From the NCBI GenBank assembly GCA_017408985.1, contig JAFQTO010000060.1, positions 1 through 57,266 on the forward strand: a DNA stretch of 57,266 bases, in the 5' to 3' direction. This document shows, one piece after another, positions 42,118-50,336 of the stretch. The position numbers and the translations under genes are program-made. The notes under the pieces are model-generated. The model saw nothing but the letters and a program-made list of their open reading frames with translations. It was not told the origin of the DNA and did no database searches. This DNA is from Clostridia bacterium (GTDB taxonomy: Bacteria; Bacillota; Clostridia; Oscillospirales; Butyricicoccaceae). Position 1 is the first letter of the stretch. Each line of letters opens with the position of its first letter.

Positions 42118-43017
42118 CTACTTCATAAACTCCTGATATATCTCGCGCGAAATATCTGCCAACAGCGCGTCGCTGTTTCTGCCGCGGTCGTTTTGGGCAT
42201 ATTCTTCCATAGACGCAACGTTGCCGTTATAGAACATAGCCAGCAGGTAGTTGCCCTTTTGGGTATAGACGATGCCCACGTCGTTAGTCAGGCAGTCCAG
42301 AGTGCCCGTCTTGTGCGCCACGTCAACCGAGGGGGGCAGATACTTGGGGATGCGGCTGTTGGTCTGGCACATTTTGAGGATGTGGAGCATTTTGTCGCAT
42401 ACTTCCCCGGAATAGAGCTTCTTGTCGTAGATCATTTTCATGATCTTCATGATATCCTCGACGGTGGTGATATCGTCCTTTTCGTTGGTGCACAAAAATC
42501 CGGGGTTGCGCAGGTAGCACTTGCGGTCTCTGCCGTTGGTCTGAATTATTGTGTAGTCACTAAAGCAGGGCGGGAACATCTCCTTGATGGACAGATCGCA
42601 CTTGGAGGAGTCAAGGGACAGCGGCTTGAGCACGTTCTCGGTCACGCCCTCGGCGCCGCCCACGAACCTGAACAGAAAATCTGCGGCGGTGTTGTCCGAA
42701 AGGATCATCATCAGCATGGCGTAATCGTAGAGGGTGGGGTTGAGCCCGGGAAGCAGGCGCACGAGCACGCCGCTGCCGCCTACCTGAACGTCCTCGGTCA
42801 TCTCATAACGGTCGGTGTCACAAGCCTTGCCCTCGGCGACCATCTTGTAGAGTGCGGCAAGGGTAAAGACCTTGCACACGCTGGCGGTGGGAAAAAGCTC
42901 GGTGCCGTTGAGGGTATATTTTTCACCCGTCTGCAGGTCGATAAAGCCTATTCCCAGCTTGCCCGTGACCTTGGACTGATATTTTTCGGCTATTGCGCGA
43001 ATACCGTCGATGGACAT
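42118..43017 (-). CDS. Class A beta-lactamase-like serine hydrolase without signal peptide
   Basis: 299 residues from ATG 43015-43017, preceded by AAAGGAGCG; the longer frame runs into the repeat block R5. The SxxK motif is ASVCK (Ser46, Lys49), SDN is at 107-109 (LSDNTAADF) and KTG at 236-238 (AHKTGTLD). These three motifs are those of class A beta-lactamases and related hydrolases. The omega-loop glutamate signature (ExxLN) is not evident, and no export signal is present at the chosen start. It may therefore be a cytoplasmic esterase or amidase of the fold rather than a resistance enzyme. Confidence 0.82.
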   Translation of the reverse strand: MSIDGIRAIAEKYQSKVTGKLGIGFIDLQTGEKYTLNGTELFPTASVCKVFTLAALYKMVAEGKACDTDRYEMTEDVQVGGSGVLVRLLPGLNPTLYDYAMLMMILSDNTAADFLFRFVGGAEGVTENVLKPLSLDSSKCDLSIKEMFPPCFSDYTIIQTNGRDRKCYLRNPGFLCTNEKDDITTVEDIMKIMKMIYDKKLYSGEVCDKMLHILKMCQTNSRIPKYLPPSVDVAHKTGTLDCLTNDVGIVYTQKGNYLLAMFYNGNVASMEEYAQNDRGRNSDALLADISREIYQEFMK

Positions 43018-43043
43018 ATTGAACGCTCCTTTGTTGTTGGAAT

Positions 43044-43257
43044 GATGAATTGCAGCTAACGCTGCATGAATTGAAAGCGTTGCTTTCATAAATTGCCCTT
43101 CGGGCATAAATTGCAGGCTATGCCTGCATGTAGGTGTCCGCTACGCGGACCTATTTAATAAAGTCGCCGCAGGCGACACCTTCATGCGGTGCTGACCGCA
43201 ATTCATGGCGTAGCCAATTCATGACACCGTCAATTCATGCGCCGGCGGCGCAATTCA
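43044..43257. repeat. Mirror-symmetric array of ten micro-hairpins with TGAAT/ATTCA linkers (R5)
   Basis: Ten stem-loops in about 210 bases. Left half: TGCAGC-taac-GCTGCA (43051-43066), TGAAAGC-gtt-GCTTTCA, TGCCC-ttc-GGGCA, TGCAGGC-tat-GCCTGCA, joined by TGAAT or TAAAT. Centre: GTCCGC-tac-GCGGAC and GTCGCC-gca-GGCGAC. Right half: TGCGGT-gctg-ACCGCA, TGGC-gta-GCCA, TGAC-acc-GTCA, TGCGCC-ggc-GGCGCA, joined by ATTCA, the reverse complement of TGAAT. Every outer hairpin is closed by TG/CA while inner stem bases differ. It fills the gap between the serine hydrolase and cysK. Confidence 0.92.
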
Positions 43258-43277
43258 TTTGCAATATCGTAAGCCGA

Positions 43278-44204
43278 TTAGTCAAAGAGGGGTGTCGAGA
43301 AGTACCTCTCGGCTGTGTCGGGAAGAACAACAAATACCGTCTTGCCCTTTCCCAGCTTTTTGGCAAGCTTTAAGGCGGCGGCAACGTTGGTACCCGAGCT
43401 GATGCCGCACATTATGCCTTCTTTTTTGGCAAGCTCCTTGGCGGCACGCAGAGCTTCTTCGTCGGTGATGATGCAGATATCGTCGTATATTTCCGTGTTG
43501 AGGATGGGGGGTATCATACCGTCGCCGATGCCCATCTGCACGTGTGTGCCGATAAGACCGCCCGAAAGTATGGCGGCTTCTTCGGGCTCGACTGCCCATA
43601 TAGTCATATCGGGGTTGGCTTCTTTGAGCACTTCACCGATGCCGGTGAGGGTGCCGCCCGTGCCGATGCCCGAACAGAAGCCGTGGATAGGCGCACCCAC
43701 CTGCTCAAGTATCTCGCGCGCCGTCTGTTTGCGCTGGATCTCGGGGTTGGCAGGGTTTTCGAACTGCTGGGGCACGAATACGTTGGGGTCTTCTTCCTGC
43801 ATACGCAGGGCGGTCTTGAGACAGCGGTCGATGCAGTCACCGATGTTGCCGTCGTCGTGCTCCAAGATGACCTCGGCACCGTAGTGCATGACCAGCTTAC
43901 GGCGCTCCTCGCTGACCGAGTCCGGCATAACTATCTTGACCTTGTAGCCGCGTACGGCACCCACAAGAGCCAGACCGATACCCTGGTTGCCCGAAGTAGG
44001 CTCCACGATAACGGTATCTTTGGTTATTCGGCCCTTCTTTTCGGCGTCGAGGATCATATTGTAGGCTGTTCTGGTCTTGATAGAACCGCCCACGTTGAGT
44101 CCCTCAAACTTGACGAGTATCTCGGCGCAGTCCTCGGGCACCATACGCTGAAGTCGGATAACGGGGGTGTTCCCCATAGCTTCCAGAATATTGTTGCAGA
44201 TCAT
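43278..44204 (-). CDS. cysK: Cysteine synthase (O-acetylserine sulfhydrylase)
   Basis: 308 residues, full length. The start ILEAMGNTPVIRLQRM, PLP lysine in NVGGSIKTRTAYNMI, substrate loop EPTSGNQGIGLAL and phosphate loop GIGTGGTLTGIGE agree with CysK; C-terminal EGIMCGISSGTNVAAAL. It makes cysteine from O-acetylserine and sulfide. AGAGGT lies upstream of ATG 44202-44204, and the promoter at 44240-44268 drives it alone. Compared with the related protein at 27581, its active-site loops are canonical. Confidence 0.93.
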   Translation of the reverse strand: MICNNILEAMGNTPVIRLQRMVPEDCAEILVKFEGLNVGGSIKTRTAYNMILDAEKKGRITKDTVIVEPTSGNQGIGLALVGAVRGYKVKIVMPDSVSEERRKLVMHYGAEVILEHDDGNIGDCIDRCLKTALRMQEEDPNVFVPQQFENPANPEIQRKQTAREILEQVGAPIHGFCSGIGTGGTLTGIGEVLKEANPDMTIWAVEPEEAAILSGGLIGTHVQMGIGDGMIPPILNTEIYDDICIITDEEALRAAKELAKKEGIMCGISSGTNVAAALKLAKKLGKGKTVFVVLPDTAERYFSTPLFD

Positions 44205-44239
44205 AAAAATATTACCTCTGTTTATTGCATATATAATCT

Positions 44240-44268
44240 ATTATACTTGTATTCCCGACGGTTTGCAA
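44240..44268 (-). promoter_or_regulatory. Sigma-A promoter of cysK
   Basis: Minus strand TTGCAA (44268-44263), 17-base spacer, TATAAT (44245-44240). Confidence 0.75.
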
Positions 44269-44280
44269 TACGACAAACAC

Positions 44281-44310
44281 AAAAAAATGAGCGGCAGGCC
44301 TGCCGCTCAT
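44281..44310 (-). terminator. Terminator of the amidohydrolase operon
   Basis: Perfect 24-base palindrome ATGAGCGGCAGGCCTGCCGCTCAT (44287-44310) followed on the minus strand by TTTTTTT. Confidence 0.92.
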
Positions 44311-44325
44311 TGGTTTTTGCGGGTT

Positions 44326-46227
44326 TTATCGGGGACGGTTGAGGGTGTCGGCGCCGATGTCGGGGCGGTCGGTCATAATGGCATCTGCGCCGATAGACTG
44401 CAGATATTCCATTTCTTCGCGGTCGTTTATCGTCCAGTACTGCACGGCTATGTCGCGCTTGTGGGCGTAGTTGATGACTTTGGAGGTGCCGAGATTTATG
44501 ACGTAATCGGTAGTGGGTATCTGCAAAGCGTCAAAGTCAAACTCGCGTTTGAGCCCGAAAAAGGCCGAAAAATAGAACTCAATCACCTCGTTCACCCCTG
44601 CCGAGCGGAGCATATCGGGGTAGTAGCGGTCAATATATGCGGTTATCTCGTTGTGGAAGGTGCCTATGACGGCTTTGTCAAGTATACCAAGCTGTCTGAG
44701 TGTATCATAGAGCCTGTCGGCGGCCTGCTTGCCCTGCCTGCCCGAGCTTTTTATCTCGATTATGTAGGTGTAGTCGCCGTTTGCCTCAAGATACTCAAGC
44801 GCCTCGCTCAGGGTGATGATGCGCAGGTCCTCGGGTATATCCTCGCCTCTCAGGCCCTTGTATGGGGTGCTTCCGTCGGTAGCGACGAAATTTTCGCCCA
44901 TATTGAGCTCTCTCAGCTCTGCGAGGGTCTTGTTTTCGGGTCTGACGCCCTCGGTGCCGAAATGCTCTTTGGAATTGCTTGTGCGGTCAAGGGTGCCGTC
45001 GTGAAGCAGTACGCACTCACCGTCGGCGGTCAGGTGGATGTCAAACTCGAACATATCCACGGTAAAATCAGAGTTTTCCACGATATCGCGCAGAGCCATC
45101 CTGGTGTTTTCGGGTGTGTTGTCCGAGCCTGCGCGGTGATTGGACAGCATAGTAGTGCCCAGAGAGGTGATGAACGGGTTATTTGCGTCCTCGGTGGAAA
45201 CAGGTTCGGCGTTTGTGCGGCGGGTCATCCGCCAGAAGAGGAAGCCTGCAAGGCACATAAGGGCAAGCAGGATGCAGAGGATGATTATAAGGGTCTTTTT
45301 TGCCCAAGAAGGCAGCTTGCAGCCGCCGGCAAACCAGCCGAAGGTGGAGGGCCACACGACCACGGCAAAGACCACGATAAGGAAGTATCTCACCGCGTTG
45401 GCGGCCTGATGTCCGTCAAAAATCAGGTTCAGCAGGGGCTTTGCACCGGCTTTGATGCCCAGCACAAGGCCGAGACCCAGCACTATCTTGAGTATTTGGG
45501 CAAACAGGGGTGCTTTTTCCCTGAAGTTTACGAATCTGCGCTCAAGGGGCAGAGAAAACAGCATTCCCGCGCCGCAGCCTAAGAGCAGATATCCGCTCTT
45601 GATGCCCGACTGCAGGTTGTGCGCGTCGATATCCGCGGGCCAGGTGTTCAGCTCGACGAACAGCACGTAGCACAGCGACAGGGCGGTAAGCACGCCGATA
45701 GTCAGATACAGAAGCAGGGGCTCTTTGCGCGCTTTTTGGAACACGGGGTACAGACCGAACACCAGCACCACCGACACTCCAAGCGACACAAGCACGTCGG
45801 CGGGGGTGTGTACGCCCAGATACATCCGCGACAGCGCCACAAGCAGTATAAGGATGACACAGACGATACGGACGATGAGGTTTTTACTGAATCGCGCGGT
45901 ACAGCCCAGAGACGTGCCGATGCTCTGGGTATGGCCGCTGGGGAAAGAGTACCCCGTGGCATCGGCGCGGGCGGCTTCAACTATGGTGAAGTCGGGGTCG
46001 CGCACCCACGGACGGGGCACACGGCAGGTGAGTTTTAAGAACTGATTGATAAGTGTGCCGAAAAAACCGGTGCTGAGCAGATAAAGTCCGTCCATCTTGC
46101 TTATGCACCAGAACACGGTTATGGCGATAGCCATAAACAGAGTCTCGCTGCCCAAGTGTGTAACGGCTGCAAAGAATTTGTCCAGTACGGGAGTGCGCAG
46201 GGACTCAAGAAAATACAAAAAACTCAT
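44326..46227 (-). CDS. PAP2 phosphatase - glycerophosphodiester phosphodiesterase fusion
   Basis: 633 residues. N-terminal PAP2 membrane phosphatase with all three motifs: K65-x6-RP (KLTCRVPRPW), SGHT 97-100 and SRMYLGVHTPAD 133-144. Further membrane helices extend to about residue 345. The C-terminal 265 residues are a GDPD domain: SNHRAGSDNTPENT, EFDIHLTADGECVLLHDGTLDRTSN and MTDRPD near the end. The domain would cleave glycerophosphodiesters (lipid deacylation products or teichoic-acid units), while PAP2 removes phosphate from lipid phosphates. Last gene of the minus-strand operon, 23 bases after the M20 peptidase gene. Confidence 0.92.
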   Translation of the reverse strand: MSFLYFLESLRTPVLDKFFAAVTHLGSETLFMAIAITVFWCISKMDGLYLLSTGFFGTLINQFLKLTCRVPRPWVRDPDFTIVEAARADATGYSFPSGHTQSIGTSLGCTARFSKNLIVRIVCVILILLVALSRMYLGVHTPADVLVSLGVSVVLVFGLYPVFQKARKEPLLLYLTIGVLTALSLCYVLFVELNTWPADIDAHNLQSGIKSGYLLLGCGAGMLFSLPLERRFVNFREKAPLFAQILKIVLGLGLVLGIKAGAKPLLNLIFDGHQAANAVRYFLIVVFAVVVWPSTFGWFAGGCKLPSWAKKTLIIILCILLALMCLAGFLFWRMTRRTNAEPVSTEDANNPFITSLGTTMLSNHRAGSDNTPENTRMALRDIVENSDFTVDMFEFDIHLTADGECVLLHDGTLDRTSNSKEHFGTEGVRPENKTLAELRELNMGENFVATDGSTPYKGLRGEDIPEDLRIITLSEALEYLEANGDYTYIIEIKSSGRQGKQAADRLYDTLRQLGILDKAVIGTFHNEITAYIDRYYPDMLRSAGVNEVIEFYFSAFFGLKREFDFDALQIPTTDYVINLGTSKVINYAHKRDIAVQYWTINDREEMEYLQSIGADAIMTDRPDIGADTLNRPR

Positions 46228-46250
46228 ATCTCATTCTCCCTTTTGTATAT

Positions 46251-47684
46251 TCAGGCGTTGGTGATAAGGGTCTTGTAGAAGTCCACCGCAGAAGGCAGTG
46301 CGGCAACGGTGATATTCTCGTCGATACCGTGGATGCTTGCAAGCTGCTGAGCGGTCATATACACGGGCGAGAATCTGACGGCGTGGTCGGTGACGTCAGC
46401 GTAGAACTTGCAGTCGGTGCCTGCGGTCATAGGATAGGGGCAGGTGCCGATATTGCCGTACACGGCTTTGACCGACCGCTCCACCAGCTCAAACTGCTCA
46501 CTCTTGTAGTCCACAACCTTGCAGGGGTAGTCTTTGTAGATGACCGAAGTTTCCAGATCGAATTTCGCGGCTATTTTGCTTATTTTTTCGATGCTCTCGT
46601 CGGTGCTCTGATGGTGGATAAACCGCATATTGGCGGTGACGTACGCCGTCTGAGGCAGTACGTTAAGACCGTCCGACCCGCGGCAGGTGGTGAATGCGCA
46701 GGTAGTCTTGAGCATTGCCGCGCCCTGCGCGCTGATAGCGGGCATCAGCCTGAGCAAAATTCCCTCAAACAGCCACAGATTGCAGAATATAAGGCGCATA
46801 CCGAAGCCCATATAGGGGGTCATACGGGCAAACATCTCTCTTGCTGTGGGGTGGAGCTTTGAGATGAACGGGTCGTGCTTTTCTATCTCGCACACGAACT
46901 TGCCGAGGCGCACGATGGGACTGTTCTTTTTGGGTGCGCTGGCGTGGCCGCCCGTGCTTTTTGCGGTGAATTTAAGGTCGCCGTAGCCTTTTTCAAGCAC
47001 GCCGAGCAGCGCAAAGGTGCCGTTAACGCCGCCGATGGGCCTCGAGAGTATAGCGCCGCCCTCGTCCACAAGCAGGCGCAGGTGTACGCCCGAGTCCTTG
47101 AGGTACTTGGCGATAAGGGGGCCGCCCTCGCCGGAAAACTCCTCGGTGCAGGAGGATGCAAGATACACGTCGCAGGAGGGTGTGTAGCCGCTCTCTATAA
47201 GCTCCTCCACCGCTGTGAGGAAGCAGAAAAGGCTGCCCTTGGTATCCTGAGTGCCTCTGCCCCACAGACATCCGTCGGCAATATCGCCCGAGAACGCGCC
47301 GTGGGTCCACTCGCCCGTTGCCTCGACAACGTCGTGGTGGCTCATCAGCATTATGGGTTCGCCCTCGCCCCTGCCCGACCAATGAAAAAGCAGGTTGCCC
47401 GAAAACTCGTGCTTCGTGCAGGTGCGGTGAATGGCGGGAAACTCCTCTTCCAGCACTTTATGAAAAGCGTAGAACTTGCTCTCATCCGAGTCATAGCGGG
47501 AGGACACGGTCTCGCACTTTATGAGCTTGGCAAGCCTCCCGGCATACTCTCTTGCGCGGTCGGTCTCGGTTTGTTTAAGCTCAACAACAGCGTCTTGGGG
47601 CGGCTTGCACATAAGGGTGCGGATGATGCACACGGCAAGCATAGCCACTACGGCGGCTATGATACCTAATATAATATATATCAC
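46251..47684 (-). CDS. Membrane-anchored M20 family metallopeptidase
   Basis: 477 residues from GTG 47682-47684 (AGGTG six to seven bases upstream; a longer frame has no ribosome site). A single N-terminal membrane helix (IYIILGIIAAVVAMLAV) is followed by an M20 dizinc peptidase: MSHHDVVEA (first zinc His), GRGTQDTKGSL (bridging Asp), SSCTEEFSGEGG (catalytic Glu and zinc Glu) and a dimerisation domain with GGHASAP. Similar to carboxypeptidase- or PM20D1-type proteins that hydrolyse N-acyl amino acids or dipeptides. Its anchor and place beside a candidate transporter suggest processing of substrate at the membrane. Confidence 0.9.
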   Translation of the reverse strand: MIYIILGIIAAVVAMLAVCIIRTLMCKPPQDAVVELKQTETDRAREYAGRLAKLIKCETVSSRYDSDESKFYAFHKVLEEEFPAIHRTCTKHEFSGNLLFHWSGRGEGEPIMLMSHHDVVEATGEWTHGAFSGDIADGCLWGRGTQDTKGSLFCFLTAVEELIESGYTPSCDVYLASSCTEEFSGEGGPLIAKYLKDSGVHLRLLVDEGGAILSRPIGGVNGTFALLGVLEKGYGDLKFTAKSTGGHASAPKKNSPIVRLGKFVCEIEKHDPFISKLHPTAREMFARMTPYMGFGMRLIFCNLWLFEGILLRLMPAISAQGAAMLKTTCAFTTCRGSDGLNVLPQTAYVTANMRFIHHQSTDESIEKISKIAAKFDLETSVIYKDYPCKVVDYKSEQFELVERSVKAVYGNIGTCPYPMTAGTDCKFYADVTDHAVRFSPVYMTAQQLASIHGIDENITVAALPSAVDFYKTLITNA

Positions 47685-47740
47685 GGTGTTCACCTGTCTT
47701 TCATAAGTCGGTGTATACGCAAGCGGGTTCCTGACAGTTT

Positions 47741-48421
47741 TTATATATCGCCCAGTTTGCCCATTTTGTCCAGCAGCACGCCGATACCGATGCACATCAG
47801 ACCTGCGGGAATGATGGCAATAGATGTGTTATTGCGCACGGCAGGCACGAAGATGCACAAAAGCGTCATAATAACAAAGGGCGCGACGGCGATTTTGGGG
47901 CTCTTGAGATAGTATTTGAGGCCGAATGCGCCGAACAGGGCGGGCACTACGTTTTCAAATGCGGGTTTGAGTGTCTCCGAGCTGAGCAGAGGCTGCAGAG
48001 GGGTCATCAGCAGTACGCCTGCCGCCAATATCAGAGTAGTGACTATCGCGCTGGTAGCAACGCTGATGGTGGAGATGATCTCGTTTTCGGGAGTGCCGGT
48101 CTTTGCGCCTGCCAGCTCGCGGGCGTTCATAGCGCAGGGGATCTTGAGGTTGGTCAGATTGCCCGTTAGGAAGGCGAGATAGCTTCCGCCCACGCCAAGC
48201 ATAGGTGCGTAGACCAAAAACTCAACGATAGCCACGGGATAGTAGATGATGCCCACCTGCAGAAGTCCCGACAGAAATCCGCTGAGAGAGGGAGCGACGT
48301 CGTACATTGCGCCCACCACGAAGGAGAAGGCTATCATAGCAACAAAGCTGACGCCCAGCATGACCTTGCCCAGCAGATGAAGCTGACGGTTAAAGGAGTC
48401 AAAATAGGTATTCTTGTCCAC
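47741..48421 (-). CDS. Integral membrane protein, partner of the DUF5058-like protein
   Basis: 226 residues from GTG 48419-48421, chosen because AGGGGAGGAA stands seven bases upstream; an ATG at 48442 overlaps the upstream stop (ATGA) and is an alternative. About six membrane segments, including LGKVMLGVSFVAMIAFSFVVG, YPVAIVEFLVYAPMLGVGGS and IAVAPFVIMTLLCIFVPAV. The loop GNLTNLKIPCAMNARELAG is well ordered and conserved-looking. No family was recognised with confidence. Overlap or close contact with the next upstream membrane gene suggests a two-subunit complex. Expected in the cytoplasmic membrane. Confidence 0.75.
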   Translation of the reverse strand: MDKNTYFDSFNRQLHLLGKVMLGVSFVAMIAFSFVVGAMYDVAPSLSGFLSGLLQVGIIYYPVAIVEFLVYAPMLGVGGSYLAFLTGNLTNLKIPCAMNARELAGAKTGTPENEIISTISVATSAIVTTLILAAGVLLMTPLQPLLSSETLKPAFENVVPALFGAFGLKYYLKSPKIAVAPFVIMTLLCIFVPAVRNNTSIAIIPAGLMCIGIGVLLDKMGKLGDI

Positions 48422-48438
48422 GTTAAGTTCCTCCCCTC

Positions 48439-49224
48439 TCATATCACGCCGCCCGCAATAACGGCGGCAGCCATGGCAATAAGCATACTCAGCGCCACGT
48501 CAAAATTCTCCACCCATCTGAAACGGGGGTTTTTGGCAAGAGCGGTGAACGCAAGCATCACCGCCGCGGCAACGCAGGCGGTCAGCAGGGGCAAAAAGCT
48601 GCTGACGTCATTTGCAAACGTGCCGATGTAGGAGGAGATATAGGCGGTACACAGACCGATGAACATTGCCACCATTGCGATATTGCCTATATTGGAGCGT
48701 TTTTTGGGTGCGGGTGCATTCTCTGCGGGTGCATTCTCTGCGGAGGCAGGCTCGGCGGGCTTCTTTTTGCCGCCAAGCTTTCTTAAATATCTGCCGAGGA
48801 AGAATATACAGCACAGACCGCCGCCCAAAATGCCCACGGTCATTACCAGCGACACGGTGGCAAAGGCGCCTGCGCTCATTTCGCTGACGTTGAGGCCACT
48901 GAGTCCGATGGCTTTGGCGGCGATGTCGGCAACGTTCAGCTCATACTGCAGAGCGCCCACCACCGACAGACGCATCCACGAAAGAGGCGCACCCAGCGCG
49001 CCCGACAGGGCGATAACGCCCACAAGTATGCCCACGCTGGGTAGGACTGTGAATACAGCGCTGTTGCGGATGGTTTTTTTGAGTACGGCTTTGTCCATAC
49101 CGATGGCAAGTCCTGCCTTGTAACTGCGCACAAGGAACAGCACGCACATAATAAGCACGAATCCGATAATGGCTCCCACCATCAGATACAGCCCAGGGGC
49201 GTTGACCTGCGAAAGATAATTCAT
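48439..49224 (-). CDS. Integral membrane protein, DUF5058-like
   Basis: 261 residues, about six membrane helices with the sequence GLAIGMDKAVLKKTIRNSAVFTVLPSVGILVG and LSWMRLSVVGALQYELN, which I associate with DUF5058 proteins of Firmicutes (memory, not searched). A cytoplasmic or external Ala/Pro/Lys/Glu-rich linker at about 155-180 (KKKPAEPASAENAPAENA) joins two halves. GGAGGG lies upstream of ATG 49222-49224. With the next gene it probably forms a membrane transporter, located between M20-type hydrolases. Substrate unknown. Confidence 0.72.
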   Translation of the reverse strand: MNYLSQVNAPGLYLMVGAIIGFVLIMCVLFLVRSYKAGLAIGMDKAVLKKTIRNSAVFTVLPSVGILVGVIALSGALGAPLSWMRLSVVGALQYELNVADIAAKAIGLSGLNVSEMSAGAFATVSLVMTVGILGGGLCCIFFLGRYLRKLGGKKKPAEPASAENAPAENAPAPKKRSNIGNIAMVAMFIGLCTAYISSYIGTFANDVSSFLPLLTACVAAAVMLAFTALAKNPRFRWVENFDVALSMLIAMAAAVIAGGVI

Positions 49225-49254
49225 ACAGCTTCCCTCCGTTTTCTATACTGAGAT

Positions 49255-49287
49255 GCCTGCCCGACTTCGTCGGGCAGGCGCTTTTTT
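49255..49287 (+). other. Hairpin in the gap after the aldo-keto reductase gene
   Basis: GCCTGCCCGAC-ttc-GTCGGGCAGGC is a perfect 11-bp stem with a T run only on the plus strand. For the minus-strand operon it lacks a U tract, so it is more likely an RNA processing or stability element that lets DUF5058 be transcribed. Confidence 0.55.
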
Positions 49288-50326
49288 ACAGATACTTGTC
49301 TATAAGCACGCCCTTTTGGCGGCAGGTCTCGATAAAATAATCGTAGCTTTCGCGGATCAGGCGGCGGGTGGGCAGCTGATAGGGGCAGCGCTTTTCGCAG
49401 GCGCCGCAGTCGGTGCAGTTTTTGACCTGCGCCATCTTCTGCTGCCACGCATCGGTGGTATATTCCTGCCAGGGGGCACGGTTGAGCATAGGTATCATTC
49501 GTGCGGCGTCACGCAGAGGCACGTTCTGGGGGCAGGGCTCGCAGTAGCCGCAGCCGCGGCAGAAATCGTCCTTGTATTTTTCGCGGTCTTGCTCGATAAC
49601 AGCCTGAAGCTCCTGCGTCAGGGTCACTCCCCTCTCGGCATAGGAGAGGAAATCGTCCAGCTCGCTCTTTTTCTGCACGCCCCAGATGGGCACGGCATTG
49701 TCAAACTGAGTGAAGAATGCATATGCCGCCTCGGGCGAGGAGATAATACCGCCGCTCATAGCCTTCATGGCGATGAGACCCACGTTTTTCTCCCTGCACA
49801 GCTCGATAAGCTTAAGATCGTCACTTGAGGACATATAGCACAGCGGGAACTGCACGGTATCGTACAGTCCGCTCTCCACGGCAGCCAGCGCAACGTCGAG
49901 ACGGTGGGTGGTGATGCCGATATAGCGGCATTTGCCGCTGTCCCGAGCCTCAAGCAGAGCGTAATATGCGCTGTCGGGATCGCTCGTGTCGGGCAGCTCG
50001 GGTATATTGTGCAGCTGCCATATGTCAACAAAGTCGGTCTGCATCTCCCGCAGGGAAATCTCAAGATCGGCTAAAGCCGCGGCTTTGGTCCTGCCCATGC
50101 TCTTGGTGGCGATTATGATATTCTCACGCACGCCGCTGAGTGCGATGCCGATCTTGTACTCGCTGTCGGTATAAAACCGCGCGGTGTCAAAGAAGTTTAT
50201 GCCGCTGTCGTATGCGTATCTCAGCAGGTCGGCCGCTTCCTGCTCGGATATGCGCTGTATAGGCAGAGCGCCGAAGGAGTTTTCAGTAACCTGCAGTCCC
50301 GTTCTGCCCAGAGTTTTCATCTTCAT
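49286..50326 (-). CDS. Aldo-keto reductase with C-terminal 2[4Fe-4S] domain
   Basis: 346 residues. N-terminal aldo-keto reductase barrel: GRTGLQVTENSFGALPIQ, the catalytic Asp-Tyr pair (FFDTARFYTDSEYKIG), Lys in IIATKSMGR and His in WQLHNIPEL. From about residue 265 there are two cluster motifs, CRGCGYCEPCP and CTDCGACEKRCPY, spaced like bacterial-type ferredoxin clusters. Such AKR-Fe-S proteins are common in anaerobes and may couple to ferredoxin instead of, or in addition to, NADPH. It lies ten bases after the amidohydrolase gene in the operon; substrate unknown. Confidence 0.93.
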   Translation of the reverse strand: MKMKTLGRTGLQVTENSFGALPIQRISEQEAADLLRYAYDSGINFFDTARFYTDSEYKIGIALSGVRENIIIATKSMGRTKAAALADLEISLREMQTDFVDIWQLHNIPELPDTSDPDSAYYALLEARDSGKCRYIGITTHRLDVALAAVESGLYDTVQFPLCYMSSSDDLKLIELCREKNVGLIAMKAMSGGIISSPEAAYAFFTQFDNAVPIWGVQKKSELDDFLSYAERGVTLTQELQAVIEQDREKYKDDFCRGCGYCEPCPQNVPLRDAARMIPMLNRAPWQEYTTDAWQQKMAQVKNCTDCGACEKRCPYQLPTRRLIRESYDYFIETCRQKGVLIDKYL

Positions 50327-50336
50327 AGCCTGTTCC

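Noticed and set aside
43044-43257. CRISPR array at the TGAAT/ATTCA repeats
   Set aside because: Repeats are only five to eight bases, inserts are self-complementary and of varying length, orientation flips midway, and no cas genes are present.
49255-49287. Terminator splitting the amidohydrolase operon
   Set aside because: The stem is strong but lacks a T run in the direction of the operon; the T run is on the other strand where no gene approaches.
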